Origin: Hypholoma sublateritium FD-334 SS-4
Lineage: Eukaryota; Basidiomycota; Agaricomycetes; Agaricales; Strophariaceae
Length of the DNA stretch: 49,238 nt
Direction of reading: 5' to 3'
Assembly (NCBI GenBank): GCA_000827495.1
Contig: KN817667.1
Coordinates: 1-49,238, forward strand
The translations under genes and the position numbers were made by a program. A model generated the notes under the pieces. The model made no database searches and was not told where the DNA came from. It saw only the letters and a program-made list of their open reading frames with translations. Below, piece by piece: positions 1 to 12,800 of the stretch (its first letter is position 1; each line of letters opens with the position of its first letter).

Positions 1-660
1 GCACCTTGCCGCACACTATGGCAATGTCCCGACACTCATTTGATGCCACCCGGAAGATATTTTGATGCCGGAAATCATTATAGTGCACTTTCCGTGAGTG
101 TTGCGGGATGCCAGGCATTATCATTCCGCCCGGTAGGCAAGTGCAATTTCTGTGAGCTATTATGATGCCAAAGTGCACTTTCCGTGAGTTGTGNTGCACT
201 GCACATTAAGTATTGCCGGAAGCTCATTTAGCTTGCCGCCAACTTGCCACAGCATGATTTCCGGGCNGCGGGAAGTTGTTTATAATATATAACCTATTTT
301 GGTAGTGTACCATATTGCCAGATACTTATTTATTTTACCACGTCCGGCAAGTGATTAGCTTGCTGCCAACCTGCCGCAGCATGATTTCCGGGCAGCGGGA
401 AGTTGTCTTTAGTATATGTAAATATGAAATGCCTAATATTGCCGCATGCGGGATGCAGCATGATACATTCTTGCCGCAGCTTTCCGCAGGTGTGCCGGGG
501 AATAATTGTCATATACAGCGGGCCCGCTGGACCATATCATAAGGCTACAGTGTAGTTACCTAAGCAATACTTAATTTGGTAAGTGTTATTCGCTGGCTCA
601 GCGGGGCCGCTGGAGCCACATCATATAGGTACAGTGTAGCCGTTCGCTGGACCATACCAT
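1..660. repeat. degenerate short-repeat DNA at the window start
   Basis: No gene is visible. A unit of about 60 bp occurs twice in direct orientation at about 230-290 and 357-417, sharing an AGCATGATTTCCGGGC core followed by GCGGGAAGTTGT. A shorter motif, GTGCACTTTCCGTGAGT, occurs near 83 and 173. A third pair around 520-560 and 600-640 shares CGCTGGA...TACAGTGTAG. The copies are imperfect. The short frames here show no protein character. The block could be subterminal sequence of a mobile element whose outer end lies off the window. Confidence 0.6.
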
Positions 661-2295
661 ATGGTACTGCCTAACATAGGTATGTGTGCTCCCACTGTAC
701 CATTGCCCCGCGACTCCGACACGGGAAAGGACCCACTTGACGACGTCACGGAGTCCACTCCGGAGATCACATTCACTGCTGCATCTAGCCGTCAGCCAAA
801 GTCAGTACCTATCTCGTATACAAATATACTTGTTCAAGGAGAACCCATGGAACTGGGATCGGTGAGCATTTATTGATCCATTAATACTGTTTTCTAATCC
901 TCAAGTATTCACAGTGGTGCTCCTCTTGCAGAAATGGGGGGACTCTGAACGTATGTCAGACCTGTTTCGAACGTGCGTTCTGCGAGGAATGCACGGACAT
1001 CAATAGCCCTACGGCACAGGCATTCATTTGCCCCACCTGCCACAACTGGTCTGCAGATAATCATAAGGCATATGTATGTCACAGCATAATATTACACCGA
1101 TCTATGATTGCTAAAAGATCTGCTTGATTAGCCATTCAAACTCATGCAGTCGATAGCGACGCGAGAGATCTACCTGAAGGTCCTGTTGGATCCGCTAGCA
1201 ATTATATCAATAAATCAACAAGGCATGCCAACCTACGGATCCCCAGCACCTTCGGTGTACCACTCGCTGGTGCCTTGGTTTCATGGCAATTTGGCGCTGA
1301 TCGAGTTAGATTTCAATTTTCTCAATAAGAAGTCCGTCGAGAACTTTGAACGTCGACTAGATTTGGTGCTGAATGAGCTTCTTGGTGGGGAACTCGTAAG
1401 GTAAGTTAAGTATATTGTGACTCTGAATTTATTCATTAGACTAAGTATATAAAGGTTCCGACGGTTTTGCGTTTTTGTGATGAGCCACTCGGTCCCAAAG
1501 AATGGCGACCTTCATATCGGCCCTCAGCACAAAGGTGCTGCACCTATCAAAGACGTATGTAATTATCTTGGTGTATATCTTATATCGTTGATCATTCTCC
1601 GTAGATGTGGGATATTTTCTTTCCGCCAAAGTTTTGCACTCTTCTCGAAGAATCGTCCAACTCCAATCTTCTCAGCATCATGTCTTGTGGTTCTGTCTCT
1701 ACCGTTATGGATTCGCGCCGAGCAATCCAGGAATTCGCCGACAAGTAATGTTCTTATCTCTGTGCATAATTTGGTCCTAATCAATCTTTACAGACAATAC
1801 TTCAATAATATTTACACGTTTACGCAGGCTAACTTTCAGCCATCACTCAGCTTTGCATTCTTCCATCGTCTCGTTCTCGACACATTTGTCTATGATCGTA
1901 AGGCCGTCAAGTACGTCCTCCAAGATTGCCAGGGCCTTGGATCCCATACAGGGATAATGGAATTCACGTGCCGTCGCGATATTTCGGTCAAAGGGTCAAG
2001 GAGAACACTTCGGATAACTGGGCCCACACAATTCACTTGGACCCACCCTGGAGCCGCTCCTGCTGGGAAGGCGATCAATATGCAGTGCATCAAGTGCAAG
2101 CGCATTGGCACGATGAAACGTGTGAAGGATAATTCCCCCAGCAACCGCGAAATACTTCATGCATGCTCTACTTACCATTGCGACACAGAGATAATGTACA
2201 CAATACCAGCTGGCGTCAATTGGGTGCTTGGAAAGGCACCAGTAGATGGAGATTCAAGTGGTGCATGGTTTGTACAATATAATGTACCTGTTTGA
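661..2295 (+). CDS. six-exon gene, Cys-rich zinc-finger-like protein of unknown role
   Basis: I do not recognise the family by name. Six exons join in one frame: 661-861, 915-1073, 1150-1400, 1455-1554, 1605-1744 and 1794-2295. All five introns are 49-76 bp with GT..AG ends, and the phases add up to 450 residues. The first exon boundary brings together a cluster opening with WCSSCRNGG. It runs C-x2-C, C-x2-C, C-x2-C and C-x2-C-H over about 45 residues, resembling a PHD/ADD-type zinc-binding fold. The last exon has a second set, CIKC followed by HACSTYHC. The middle third, with FYDRKAVKY-type segments, has no motif I know. The ATG at 661 is the first in frame, but true exons may lie further upstream, so the N-terminus is tentative. 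A nuclear or chromatin role is only an inference from the finger. This is the best-preserved host-type gene in the window, with no internal stop once spliced. Confidence 0.75.
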
Positions 2296-3206
2296 TTTAG
2301 TTATACGACTCACAGCGACTATGGAGATATTTCATTTTCAGATACTATAATAATATTACTTCTTGAACTATCCATGTGCGTACATGTGCTACTGGGAATT
2401 ATTAGTTATGTACGTACTTGGAGACCGAGAATATGCACACGGAACCCATAGACGAGGAGCACTGGATCAAGTACTAGCGGCAAGCAGGAAGCGCGACGCA
2501 TTGGACGGTCTATAACGTAAAGTGCATATGATAGCGCAATCAAGAGGTGACCAGTTGGTGACCAGGGGTTATTCTGCACGCCTGGTTGTCAGTTGTGGAT
2601 GATAGAGGACGGCGGGGACATCAGCAGCGTTTGCGGCAGGTCTGTGAGACGCGCGTTTGCGATAGGGATAGGGCGATACAACTGACATAGCAGCCGGACG
2701 CGCAGTGCGGAGTCCGCGTAGAAGGCGCGCGGCCCCGCGCCCACACCGCGGCAGGGCGGTCAGCACGCATGTGAGCCCTGACGGCGACATGGGCAATGGG
2801 CATGCAGGGAAGTGACGGTGCAATACTATGCGCCGTGTGCGTGCACCATGAAGTATCCGGTAGTGCAGCGGCGGCGAGTGCAACATTTAGTACAAGTCTT
2901 TGGGCGGGCTCTCAAGTACTCCAGTACTCAGTACTCACCTCCTATGGGCTATCGTCATGCCCATGACAACCTGCCCATTCTCCTGGAGCTGTGTGTATCC
3001 GCCCGTCCGTCGGACACATCCTCCAACACATTGAGCGCACGCACGCGGTTGAACGATGGGTAGGTAAGTATAGAATTCAGGTGTCTCCGTAAGAACAATT
3101 GTATGCGGCCCGTGGGGGGTGCCCGCGCTTCACCATGTGCACGGCGCATCTTAAATTCGCGCTATATGTAGTGTATTTCATTTCGCGAAGTTTGTCAAGT
3201 CGACGT
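2296..3206. other. intergenic, no gene seen
   Basis: About 900 bp between the Cys-rich gene and the decayed fragment. The first 270 bp are AT-leaning and may hold the 3' end of the upstream transcript. The rest is GC-rich, with frames on both strands that lack any protein signature. No RNA gene or clear repeat was recognised. Confidence 0.5.
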
Positions 3207-3500
3207 TTAGTTGTCGTTCTTGTAGAGAGCCTGCAACAACGCGCGGGCGAACACGGCAGCTGCCGGTTGGGCTTTCAGCTTCTTAGGTATCGGCACGGGC
3301 ATAGGTATGAGTCCCGGGCAGAAGAGAATGGCGAGCCACGCCACCGAGCGCTCGATGCTCTTTGTGTACCACTTCTAGCAGTACAGCGCCGCGATGCGCG
3401 TGTACGCGGCCCACTTGGCTGGCGCGAGCTTGCGCACAACGCACAGACTTTACACGCACATGAACGTGTTGCTATTCGGAGGCATCTCGCACGTGTCAGT
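3207..3500 (-). pseudogene. decayed C-terminal gene fragment
   Basis: Read on the minus strand, a continuous frame of about 80 codons ends at TAA (3207-3209). It has protein-like composition: an N-terminal KLAPAKWAAYTRIAALYC segment, then a hydrophobic stretch SVAWLAILFCPGLIP, a basic KKLK, and a final ALLQALYKNDN. One in-frame TAG sits at 3375-3377, where CAG (Gln) would restore the frame, and a further stop lies upstream. I do not recognise the protein. It abuts the LTR duplication at 3519, so the retrotransposon may have inserted into or next to it. It could instead be a chance frame, but the composition argues against that. Confidence 0.4.
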
Positions 3501-3518
3501 CAGAGGTTTGCGTGCGTT

Positions 3519-3656
3519 GTGGATGTTCAAAAATATGTGATGAATGGAGTCCAAAAGAAGCAAGACGCTACCTTTTAGATCAGATTCTGTGGATGTTCAA
3601 AAATATGTGATGAATGGAGTCCAAAAGAAGCAAGACGCTACCTTTTAGATCAGATT
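3519..3656. repeat. 69-bp perfect tandem duplication at the LTR end
   Basis: The block starting TGTGGATGTTCAAAAATATG occurs at 3519-3587 and again at 3588-3656 with no difference seen. It corresponds to the last 69 bp of the LTR (the LTR is on the minus strand). The LTR's outer end is therefore doubled here, while the copy at 41641-42051 has it once. Confidence 0.85.
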
Positions 3657-4000
3657 CGGCACACGAGAGAGAGTTGAGTTAGAATCAATAATAACAGTTT
3701 AAAGCTGTAAATTTGACTGCCTCTACTGCTACACAGAGAACGACCTTTTATACCTAGCTACGGGTACCTGAGTCATGTAAAGAAATAATAGTACATAATG
3801 TTTACGGGGGTTGGTGAGTCAAAAAACAAGGAAGAACTGAAGGCGCAGCGCATGTGCACTGGAATACATAGTTAGCGCAGTACGCGCAGTGAAATATAAG
3901 TCATAATAAATATTGTAGAGTCATAGGAATGGAGAGATAAAACAGCGCCGCAGCGGGGAGAAATATAGATAAGATTAAAGAGAGATAAGATAATGAAACA
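3588..4000 (-). mobile_element. 3' LTR of the minus-strand gypsy element
   Basis: Its reverse complement matches 41641-42051 along its whole length: TGTTTCATTATC at one end, CATCCACA at the other, and shared internal segments such as GACTCAGGTACCTGTAGC. Length is about 413 bp with TG..CA ends. Similarity may extend a few bases further (CCGCAC..TCCG precedes both copies), so the LTR could begin as far out as about 4031, where a purine run AGGAGGG suits a polypurine tract. It lies downstream of the pol reading frames, as expected for a 3' LTR. It is separated from the opposite-oriented LTR by about 37.6 kb and does not pair with it. Confidence 0.8.
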
Positions 4001-4104
4001 CGGACTGTGCGGAATTCAGCCGATGGCTACATACGCCCTCCTGGCGTTCTGGAAGGACGACATGGTTCTAGGATGAGTGGTGGTGTAGTTGAATAGCCGG
4101 AATA

Positions 4105-4992
4105 TTAGTGATGACTCGAGGACTTTAGATGGCATGCGTTGGAAGACGGTCCCGAAGCAGGGTGGCGTGATGCGTGCTTGGGTAATGGATGGGTGATGCG
4201 AGAGGAGAGTGGTGGAGAGGTCTTGTCTTTGTCCTTCTCTTGTGACGTGGTGTCATTGGTAAGGAGAGGTGAGCCACGAGGGGGGTAGACGAGATCTTGC
4301 GCTATTTCAAAGTCACTGAGGCGGGGAGGAATTCCGGTGATTATGGGGAACTTGATTGAAGGATCATGCTGGGAGAACCGAATTTCGTGGCACTGTTCAC
4401 AGCTGGAGGAGTTGAAGAGCGCGGCGAATGTGCTGTAGGCGACCGGCATGACTTCTTGTCCGTTGTAGCCACGGCGAAGACGAGCGTCGGTGGCAATGAA
4501 CATGGCAACCTGCCCGACGTGGAAAGCAAGGGTGGTGTGGCTGTTGGGGTCGCGGAGTTCAATAGTGATGAGAGATACACGCCGGAGGAGTGGATGGGCT
4601 TCGGTTAGGGTGAGTGTGCGCTTAAAAGGGATGATTCGATCGATGTCCATGAGATCAGATGTAGTTTCGTCAAGGGGCTGATGTGGTCCAGAGGTTGAGG
4701 TGGGATTTGTGGGAACAGAAGTAGAAGAGGTAAGCGAAGATGAAGAATTAGTATCTAAAGGAGGTACAGAGGATTTATTAGAAGTGGGAAGAGAAACGGG
4801 GGTGTTATCAAAGGGGAGCGAAGTGGATGTTGATGTTACGTGTTCTGGTAAAATTGGGTCTGCTGGTGCAGCGCGATGAGGATCAATACCTGTAGGAAGG
4901 TGTTGGGTTGATGGTGTGGAAGTTGGCGCCGGATCCATCATAACGTCTAATAAAGTCGTCGAGGCATTGCCGGAGTCGACGTTCATGCACAA
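4105..4992 (-). CDS. extra ORF downstream of pol in the gypsy element
   Basis: A 295-residue open frame lies between the pol end and the 3' LTR on the same strand. The first 120 residues are low-complexity, rich in Ser, Thr and Pro. The second half is more ordered (for example RVSLITIELRDPN and HVGQVAMFIATDARLRRGYNGQ) with a short SCEQCHE segment. The tail is again rich in Ser, His and Pro. I do not recognise a domain. Its position suggests a third element-encoded protein, or a once-continuous C-terminal extension of pol. No env-like signal peptide or membrane segment is apparent. The frame is intact. Confidence 0.5.
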   Translation of the reverse strand: MCMNVDSGNASTTLLDVMMDPAPTSTPSTQHLPTGIDPHRAAPADPILPEHVTSTSTSLPFDNTPVSLPTSNKSSVPPLDTNSSSSLTSSTSVPTNPTSTSGPHQPLDETTSDLMDIDRIIPFKRTLTLTEAHPLLRRVSLITIELRDPNSHTTLAFHVGQVAMFIATDARLRRGYNGQEVMPVAYSTFAALFNSSSCEQCHEIRFSQHDPSIKFPIITGIPPRLSDFEIAQDLVYPPRGSPLLTNDTTSQEKDKDKTSPPLSSRITHPLPKHASRHPASGPSSNACHLKSSSHH

Positions 4993-5082
4993 TTGTAGGA
5001 GGTGAAAGTTTGGATGTTGGGTGCGCCGGGGAATTGCTGCGTTCGGAGGATGGGAGAAAAGATGATGGAGGAAGGGGATTTT

Positions 5083-6830
5083 TTATAGAGAATTGGGGGT
5101 GAAGTTTATGGAACCGAGAGCGACTTGAGGATCGTTTGAGGGCATAGAGTCGGTACCCAGAGGGAGAGATTGGATGAAGCTAACATTCTGGAGATCGAGA
5201 TATTCCTTGAAGGCGTTAAGATGATGTACCTTGGAGTACGGCAACCAGGTTACGTCGCCAGCTTTCCATTGAATTCGGAAATAAGCTTCGGCAGCACGTC
5301 CTGAGTGTCCGAGGATTCGGTCGACGGCCCATTCGTGTTCTGCATCGGATCCTGCTTCAAGTTGCGAGAGGTCTCGTCCAGGGAACAGACGATCGTCGTT
5401 TGGGATGTGAACTCGCAGGAGAGCCGCGTGGAACACGTCATGGATGCCGCGTTGTTTGAGACGAGGAGGGAGTTGAATTTGATAAGAGTGATTATGGAAG
5501 TCGCGGAGGATTTTGTATGGTCCAACGAATTTGGGAATGAGTATGCGTGCGAGGCCGGCAGGAAATAAAATGTTTTTGGTGGAGAGATAAACCAGATCGC
5601 CTTCTTCAAATGGAGCTGGTCGGCGATGTTTGTTGGCGTCCTTGGTTTGTTTTACACGAGCTGCGAGAATGGAATCATGGGCGGATATTATTGCGAGTTT
5701 GCGTTGTAACGCGAAGTTCCTAATAGATCGATATTCAGTACGATCTGCAGAGTCCCAAATCATGGAACACGGCTTGCGTCCAGTGTTCAGGAAGAAAGGG
5801 GCATATCCCGTGCTTTGGGATCGCGCCGAGTTGAGCGCAAATTCCATAGCTGGTAATTTCGCTTTCACACATTGCCGCAGCATCTGTGTGATTGTTCGGT
5901 TGGCACGTTCTGTTGACCCATCCGTCTCAGGGTGATAAGCACTCGACATTTTAAGTTTTGTGCCTATTAGCTTGTTCAGGTGGGTCCAAAAGGTGTTCGT
6001 AAATAGTACATCCCTATCACTGATAATGTGACTTGGGAGACTGTGTAGTTTGTACACATGCTCAAACATGAGCTCAGCCACATCAATGGCGGTATATGTT
6101 ATCTTGCTAGGTATCAGATGTACCATAGCTGTGAGGAGACAGATAACAACTGTAATTTGATTAAAAGTTCTATCCCGGTTAGAGGATTCAGGGAGTGGAC
6201 CAACGAAGTCTATTCCAATCGAGTCCCACGGTAACGCGGGAACTGGAAGCGGATTTAATAGACCATAGGGCTTGTTATTGGCTGGCTTGCTTCGTCTACA
6301 TGTCATGCATGTGGTACAGTATGCATTCACATCTGTAGCCATTTCTTTCCACCAGACGTGCGCCCTTAAATAGGTTAAGGTTTTGTTAGCTCCGAGGTGA
6401 GCTAACAGGGAGTGCGCTTCTGAGATAATAATTTCTCGTGCGCTCCTTCCTTGGATGATTATTTTAGGGATACAGAGGACTTTTTGTCCGTGTTCCCTTA
6501 GGTACACTAGTCCTTTTCCACCTGGAAATTCTTAAATTCCTTTGGTGTATCTAGGATCTTTCTGAAGAATGTATCATCATTGTATTTATCCCTGATTTCG
6601 TTTTCCAAGTCTAGTCCGCCCTCCGCTTGGGTCAGAACAGTTAACAGGGTCTTGCTATGCAGATCTGACTCTAGCTGCACATGGGCATTTGTTTCGGCAC
6701 CGGTGTTCGCATCATTGTTGCGAGGTGAGTCCGATGTTTGCTGTGTTTGTTTGGATCTTTGTTTGGATCCTTGTGTACTCTCGCCCTCCTTTCGTTCTCT
6801 AGAGCTCAAGGACATACGGTCTATGTTTGG
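5083..6830 (-). pseudogene. Ty3/gypsy chromovirus pol C-terminal half (integrase and chromodomain), frameshifted
   Basis: The main frame, 5083-6507 (474 aa), is a retrotransposon integrase. An HHCC zinc-binding domain comes first (H..H in HSLLAHLG, then CTTCMTC). The D,D,E core follows: IGIDFVGPL, SDRDVLF and ETDGSTERANR. Then come a GPY/F-type region (KFVGPYKI) and a chromodomain (EWAVDRILGH...WKAGDVTWLP). The upstream frame 6507-6815 continues the RNase H-integrase linker, but the frames are out of register. An extra base in the AAAA run near 6515 breaks what should read into GLVYLREHGQ. Reverse transcriptase, protease and gag are absent, and similarity stops near 6830, so the element is 5'-truncated. 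The chromodomain places it in the chromovirus clade. Similar elements are common in basidiomycetes. The copy is probably inactive. Confidence 0.9.
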
Positions 6831-9800
6831 TTTAGGCTATGCTGCAATACGCTCGGAAACCGACATCATGATTAAGTTTACGTTAGACCTCCTAAGGAGC
6901 AGAGGCTGTAATTTAGGGAAAAATATACCGAGCTGGTCGCGCTGGTACCTTATATTCTATGCGCACACTGCGCCTGTCTCTCCGCCGTCCGGTAAACGCG
7001 CACTGTTGCTTCCTTGGTTCCAGCGCGCGCGTTGGGTGTGGTGGTCGTGTATGCGGCGCTGTCAGGCACCCGGTATTGGGGCGGTCAGCTAGGCGTACGG
7101 TTGGTTGGGAATCTGTGCCTCGCTATACTTTCCTCTGCTATTCTGCGAGCGCTTGTACGTGGCCGTGCAATCCGCTCGCCATCAGCACCGCATCGCGCGT
7201 GTGACAGGGCGTGTTATCGGGCCGTGCGACGCATGTACGACGCTCAGTACAGTCGGGCACAGGCGTACACGCCGCTGATGTCCGCACGCGACGTTTTGCT
7301 TGATGCACGAGTAACCCGGCACGGCGCGCGGTGCGCAGAGCATTGCGGGCATGTTCACGGGTGCGTGGTGGCGTGAACTGACGCGTGCGCTTGACGGGGC
7401 GTATACGTACTGCATAAGAGGGAAGTACAGGGCGAAACGCACCGTCCAGGGACAAGGCGGTGCAGGCGTTCGGGTGCAAAAGATGGTGGGAAGGTGTCAC
7501 ATTTTGCAAGGAGGATACCGCGAGGACTGCATATAACCAGCGATGGCGTGTCTCCGCCGGGTAGAACAGGTGTTTTAGAAGGTAGCGCGTGCTGCTCGTG
7601 CATGCATGGAAGTGGCGGGTGTATTGAGAGTTATAGAGCTTGAGATGGGGTATTGGGACTGGGTGGACACTACTTAAGTACCTATATGCAATGAGGATAC
7701 CGCGCATTCCAGTGGGGCACGCCACACGCCTCCTGTTTTCCTTCAAAGTACCTGATTAGAAGTGATTCGAGGGAACGCTGCATCTCGATTGTATAAATAC
7801 ATGGAAATGAGGTCTATGTTTGTGAAATATATGTGGATCAGTATGAAGGAGGACAAATAAGTAGTCGCAGCTGTGCGGGCGGCACGGAATCGAGCAAATC
7901 GCTTGGAGGCCCGGCGCGCGCTAATCGGCATCAGACGGCGAACACGTCCGGTCACCGGTGGCTGTGCTTACCGTCGTTTCCTCCCAGCTCCCGCCATGTC
8001 CAAAGCACACGACGACCGCCCGCAAGCTTCCCGTATCACTCTAGCCAGCGTGGGCGCTTCTGTTGGGCAGCGCAGGCTCCTCTATCACACGTCGCTGCCG
8101 CCCGGCCGATATGCCCGTGCCACGTACATTCCCATCCTTTATACACCCGCTCGCTGACATGGAAAGTCAATCCACGATGCAGGTTCGCTCTGTAGCTCTC
8201 TCGATTTTGCGGAACGACGTCCCACACGAACAAACACTCATACAGTAGGTGAAGCACCCTTCCAAACCACCTCAGCTTGCTCTCGGTGCGTCCAACTCCC
8301 TTCCCTCGCTCCCATTCCTTCCGATCTGCGCCACTACACCTCCAGGCCTTTACCCCCGTTCCTGCTCCAGTGCAGGCCCAAATTCTTCCGCGAGCTAGTG
8401 CGCGCGGTGTCCATTTCTTTGTGCGCTGCACCCGGTGACCGAGATATTTCGCACATGCAGGAGCATGTCCGCGCTCGCGCCCTCCATAGCTTAGGTTGGT
8501 ATCGTCCCCCATCCTATCGCATGTCGTGCGCAGCGATCGTCACGCCATTCCATATCTTCCTGATATGAACTCACCTGACCGCGCACTGATGTTTTTCTGT
8601 GCTACAGGTCGTCCATACACGCTGCTGCTCTATGCCTATTTGCTTCAGCCTGACCCGGCCACACCCCCTCCTGCGTCTCTGTGTCACAAAATTCTGCACT
8701 CCTTTTTCGCGTCAACTGCCGCACCACGACTTTCCCATGCACTCTCGCCGGATTCGATGGACTTTCTTTGTGGCCATCCGTCCCCGCCACCACCTCCCAC
8801 TCTCTCTGTGTCTGCGCTTTCGCCTACCCCTTTCACCTGGCCCCCTTTGCTCGTATCTCAGTCCGCACCTTCTCCCCCACGCATGTGGGACTTGCTTCCG
8901 GACGCACGCGAGCGGGTATAGTATCAGCTACCGTTCAAGTAGGCTCGGCATAGCCCATCGTTCTCGCTATTGCGCGCTGACCTTATCGATCATGGTTATG
9001 ATATAGGTCACGTCCACCCCCCACACGCCATCTTTGCTGTTACAATCACCCAGAACACAAGCACACCGCTTGCTACTCCCAGTGCGTCCCTCCTTGCTTT
9101 CTTTCGCGCACGCCGTCGCCGTCCCACGCCGGCCGATAGCTCGCGGTATCTATATCTCACCTCCTGCGCGACCCCCGCTGCCCTCATATCCCCTCCCTCT
9201 CCAATTGGGCCCGCTTCCGGACACACGCGTGTACGGTGTCAGCTTCACCGCGCGCAGTATGCCCGGTCTTGGGTAATCTAATAACGGAGCGGGAGTGTAA
9301 TGAGTGGGAGTGTATCTGCTGCGAACGCCGGGCCATTTATAGCGCGCATCGCGCGGCGCGTTTGTCTCCCTTTACTTTTCTCGGGAACGTGGTTCTGCGC
9401 TCCGTGCAGCGCGTTTATGCGGTTGTTACACAGATGGATCGCGGCGCTTGCAGGCCGGATCGTTGCGCCGTTTCCTGGTCTTTTTTCATTCGCCAGTGCG
9501 CTGTACGCACTGCTGCGTGCGTTGTCTCACCGTGGATCTGCTCAGCGTGTAAGTCGATGCCGCGGCATGCCTCCCAACGTCCTCACTGTGAAACGCCTCG
9601 CACGCTGCGTGTGGTTGCGGAAGCGTCAATATTTAGATGGGTCCGCCGTGCGGGGTGCTATCTGCGAGCGGTATCGCGCTTGAGCTACGTGGTGTTTCTG
9701 ATTTCAGCATGTATATATAGCGCGTTGGGAATGGTATGCGCTGCACTGTAGTGTGTTGGAGGATTGTACCGTGTAGACATACGCGCATAGGTTGTCTGGC

Positions 9801-12800
9801 CGGGCCAGTTTGATATTTCTACTTTGCGCTCTCGTAGCGCGTCTTGAAAATAGGCGTGATATATATATTTTTCGAGCAATGCTTTGCCCTGGAACACTCT
9901 CTGTCGCAGAACTTTCACATACAAAGGCAGATTATAGAAAATCTCCCGGAAGGTCTCACGAAGATGTTCATCGATTATGTAGGCTGGTTATTTGTTACAG
10001 CGCAGTACAACATCGTGCACAATTCAGGATACTCATTTGCGAAACTAGTGTACAGGAGAACGGAGATGTATGGGTTGGCCCCGGATTGGACCGGTATCAT
10101 AAGTATATCTGACTTTCTTTCCCGCATACCCCTTGGGCCGTCTGGTGCTGTGTAGCACTCTGCGTACGTACGAGTGCGTGTTTACTATTTATGATCGCTG
10201 TATTCGATATTGTAAGTAGCGAGGAATATGCGTGCCCATTAGAGACTACCTCGTCAATATAACAACAGCATGCATCTCGCATGCTCCCGGCCGCGGCGCT
10301 ATAATGTGATTGACTCACACCGCGTGTATGCGCATGCATACTGGTCTGCACGCATGCTCGTGTGCAACTGTCACCTTTATCTTGGAAGTCACTGACGTGT
10401 CGCATCCATCGCAGATATTCGACGTCAGACTAATCCAAAGATTCCCACCCCTGCCTCCCCAGCATTCATGAACGTACATGTAAATCGAGCAGGCGGTGTA
10501 CCCTTCGCGTGAATAAGGACACCTTCATCTATTCACAGTGTACCCTAGTGTAAATTATTGGGGCGTCGGTGCACCGCAAAATATGTCTCCGTAAATTTTT
10601 GCTCTTTCGCGCCGCGCCTTTGATTTCGCGTACTGCGGGCGCTTTGAGGTGTTGGGATTCCCGCTCCTCGTAATATGAGAGTGGTGTCATCCGGTGGCTG
10701 GGATGCTTATAATCTCGCGAATACGCTGCATTCGCTGGCGTGCTGGCTTTACAGTAGCGATGCGTGGCTCACGCCCTCAGTTGTTCAATAAGTATCAGCT
10801 CAGCCACCCTCCAGGAGCTATGAAATCCCTGTTTATGCCCGCGGGTGGCGAGAGAGCGTGGAGAGCGGATGGGAAATGTTTTATTAGATTGATCAATAGC
10901 ACTTACTTGGGATAAACGTGAAATCCAACAAGCAAGCTAATGTTTTCCAGGGTGTACGGAGAGTGGATCTGGGTATAATCAGCTGCGCGCCCAGACACGG
11001 AGGACGAAATGTATGTCTTGAGTGATTATCGCGCATGAGAAGCACGACGGCGCTCATGCATAGAATGCACGTGTATAATACAACAATACGAGTGTATGCT
11101 GCTCAGAGCCGGCGCAGTGAACCAATAGCGTTGCGAAATAGATCTGACACCGGACGAAAACGCCGCTGAACATCCATAAATCCACAGGATACGGTGCGCC
11201 ATATACGCGCCCTGGTCAAATGGAATGAATAAGCTCATGCGTGAACAGCGTCGCGCCTGGTCGCGCGATCTCGGCGACGACGCTCGATGGGTGGTTTATG
11301 ATGGACATCATGCGTGTGCTGGCACTCGTCGTTCGCACGCGGCTCCGCTTCAGAGTCTGGTTCGGCATCAAATGGGCGCGAACGGATGCACAGTACTGTG
11401 NGCTTNGCGCCCATTGAGCTAGATCGAGCGGAGCGGAGCCGGGTGCGGTGACGGGCATGCGTATACACAGCGGAGGCGCGCGAGGGAGTATGAGATAGGA
11501 TTGTGGAGGCGATGGAGGCGCAGACGGAGAGCCAGAAAAGCGGTAGAACCGCGGAAACGCGCGGACGGACGGCACAGCAAGGGGAAGAGATCGGACTCGG
11601 ACCGGACCCAATGCCGCCGCGTAGTACAACAATATTATCCAGAAATCCACGAGACAGGCCACACGTATGCGCCCCGTGCAGTGTGGATTACGGCGTCATT
11701 GTGCGCAGCGGCGGTGGGCGGCGCCGCGATCCACGGAGCACGCATATGTGCACGCATATGCGTGCGATGGGGATCGGGGGTGCAAGCGTTGCGGGCAAGC
11801 TAGGAAGTTACCGTGTGCGCCCAGTCCACAAGGTGTTTCCAGGATCACGGATAAGAGTATACGCGGGCGAGCGTGTGCTCACCCGTGAGATTGTGAATAG
11901 CCTGTGCAGGGCTGGGCGCGGTGGAATGCCCCGGCGAGGGGGGTGGGCATGGAAGCGGCGTGCGTGAGGATGGATGGGATCGCCCGATGGAAAGGGAGTG
12001 GGGGGACGACGCGGACAAGAATGGGGCGGGGCACGCAGTGCAGAAGCGGGACTCGTCTACATATGCACGTCAGCTGGAGAAGTATCGCACAAACGAGGGG
12101 CAGGGTTATGGGGCACTTTTGTTTTATTTGGGCAGGGTTGGGAGTAGGGTTTGGCCCTTCTCGATATTCGGTATGTGATAACACACGGCGGAGCGCTATA
12201 TACCGCCCCGTTTCTTCACAGGTATGTCTCGCTGCTAGCGCTCGGTGGGGCCCGTGATCCGGGCCTAATTACGGACCCGAAGATGGGACTAACGCTAGTA
12301 CCTGCGAATTCGCCGCTGTCTCTCGAGGAAACGGGCGAACGGGAGCAGGAGGATGGGTGCCGTGTAGTGAAAGTCGCCGGGCTGCATACTGCTCACAGCG
12401 GCTGCGAGCGATCTGGGTGACGGAACGCGTGTAGTATAACATATTGTATTTACTGTTCTGTAGCTAATATAAAGTGTTATCTTTTCTTCTGAATACGATG
12501 GGCGGGTGATAACATTTGTACTATTTATCTGAGACTAGATGTACGCGGCGCGCGTTCTTGCAGAAATTTCAGAGTCACTGGCGGCGTTCTTGGGGCGGTC
12601 GACGCTGATTGCCATCATGGTCGACGTCCTGCGAACGACGCGGCCTATCACCATCAGCGTATATTCTGTTTTTAGTGCATAGCGTTTGCATTGCACGCCA
12701 GGCATACCGCTCGCATTTCACGAATAAAAAGTACCCTGAGTACTTCTGATCCATGCAGATCGCAAAGGCCCACTGAATTAAGGTTGCGATGGCTCGCCCT

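Noticed and set aside
7138..12420. Long open frames (up to about 200 codons) on both strands at 6.9-12.4 kb
   Set aside because: They overlap each other in opposite frames, are Arg/Ala/Ser/Pro-rich and show no motif or consistent splicing; expected by chance in GC-rich DNA.
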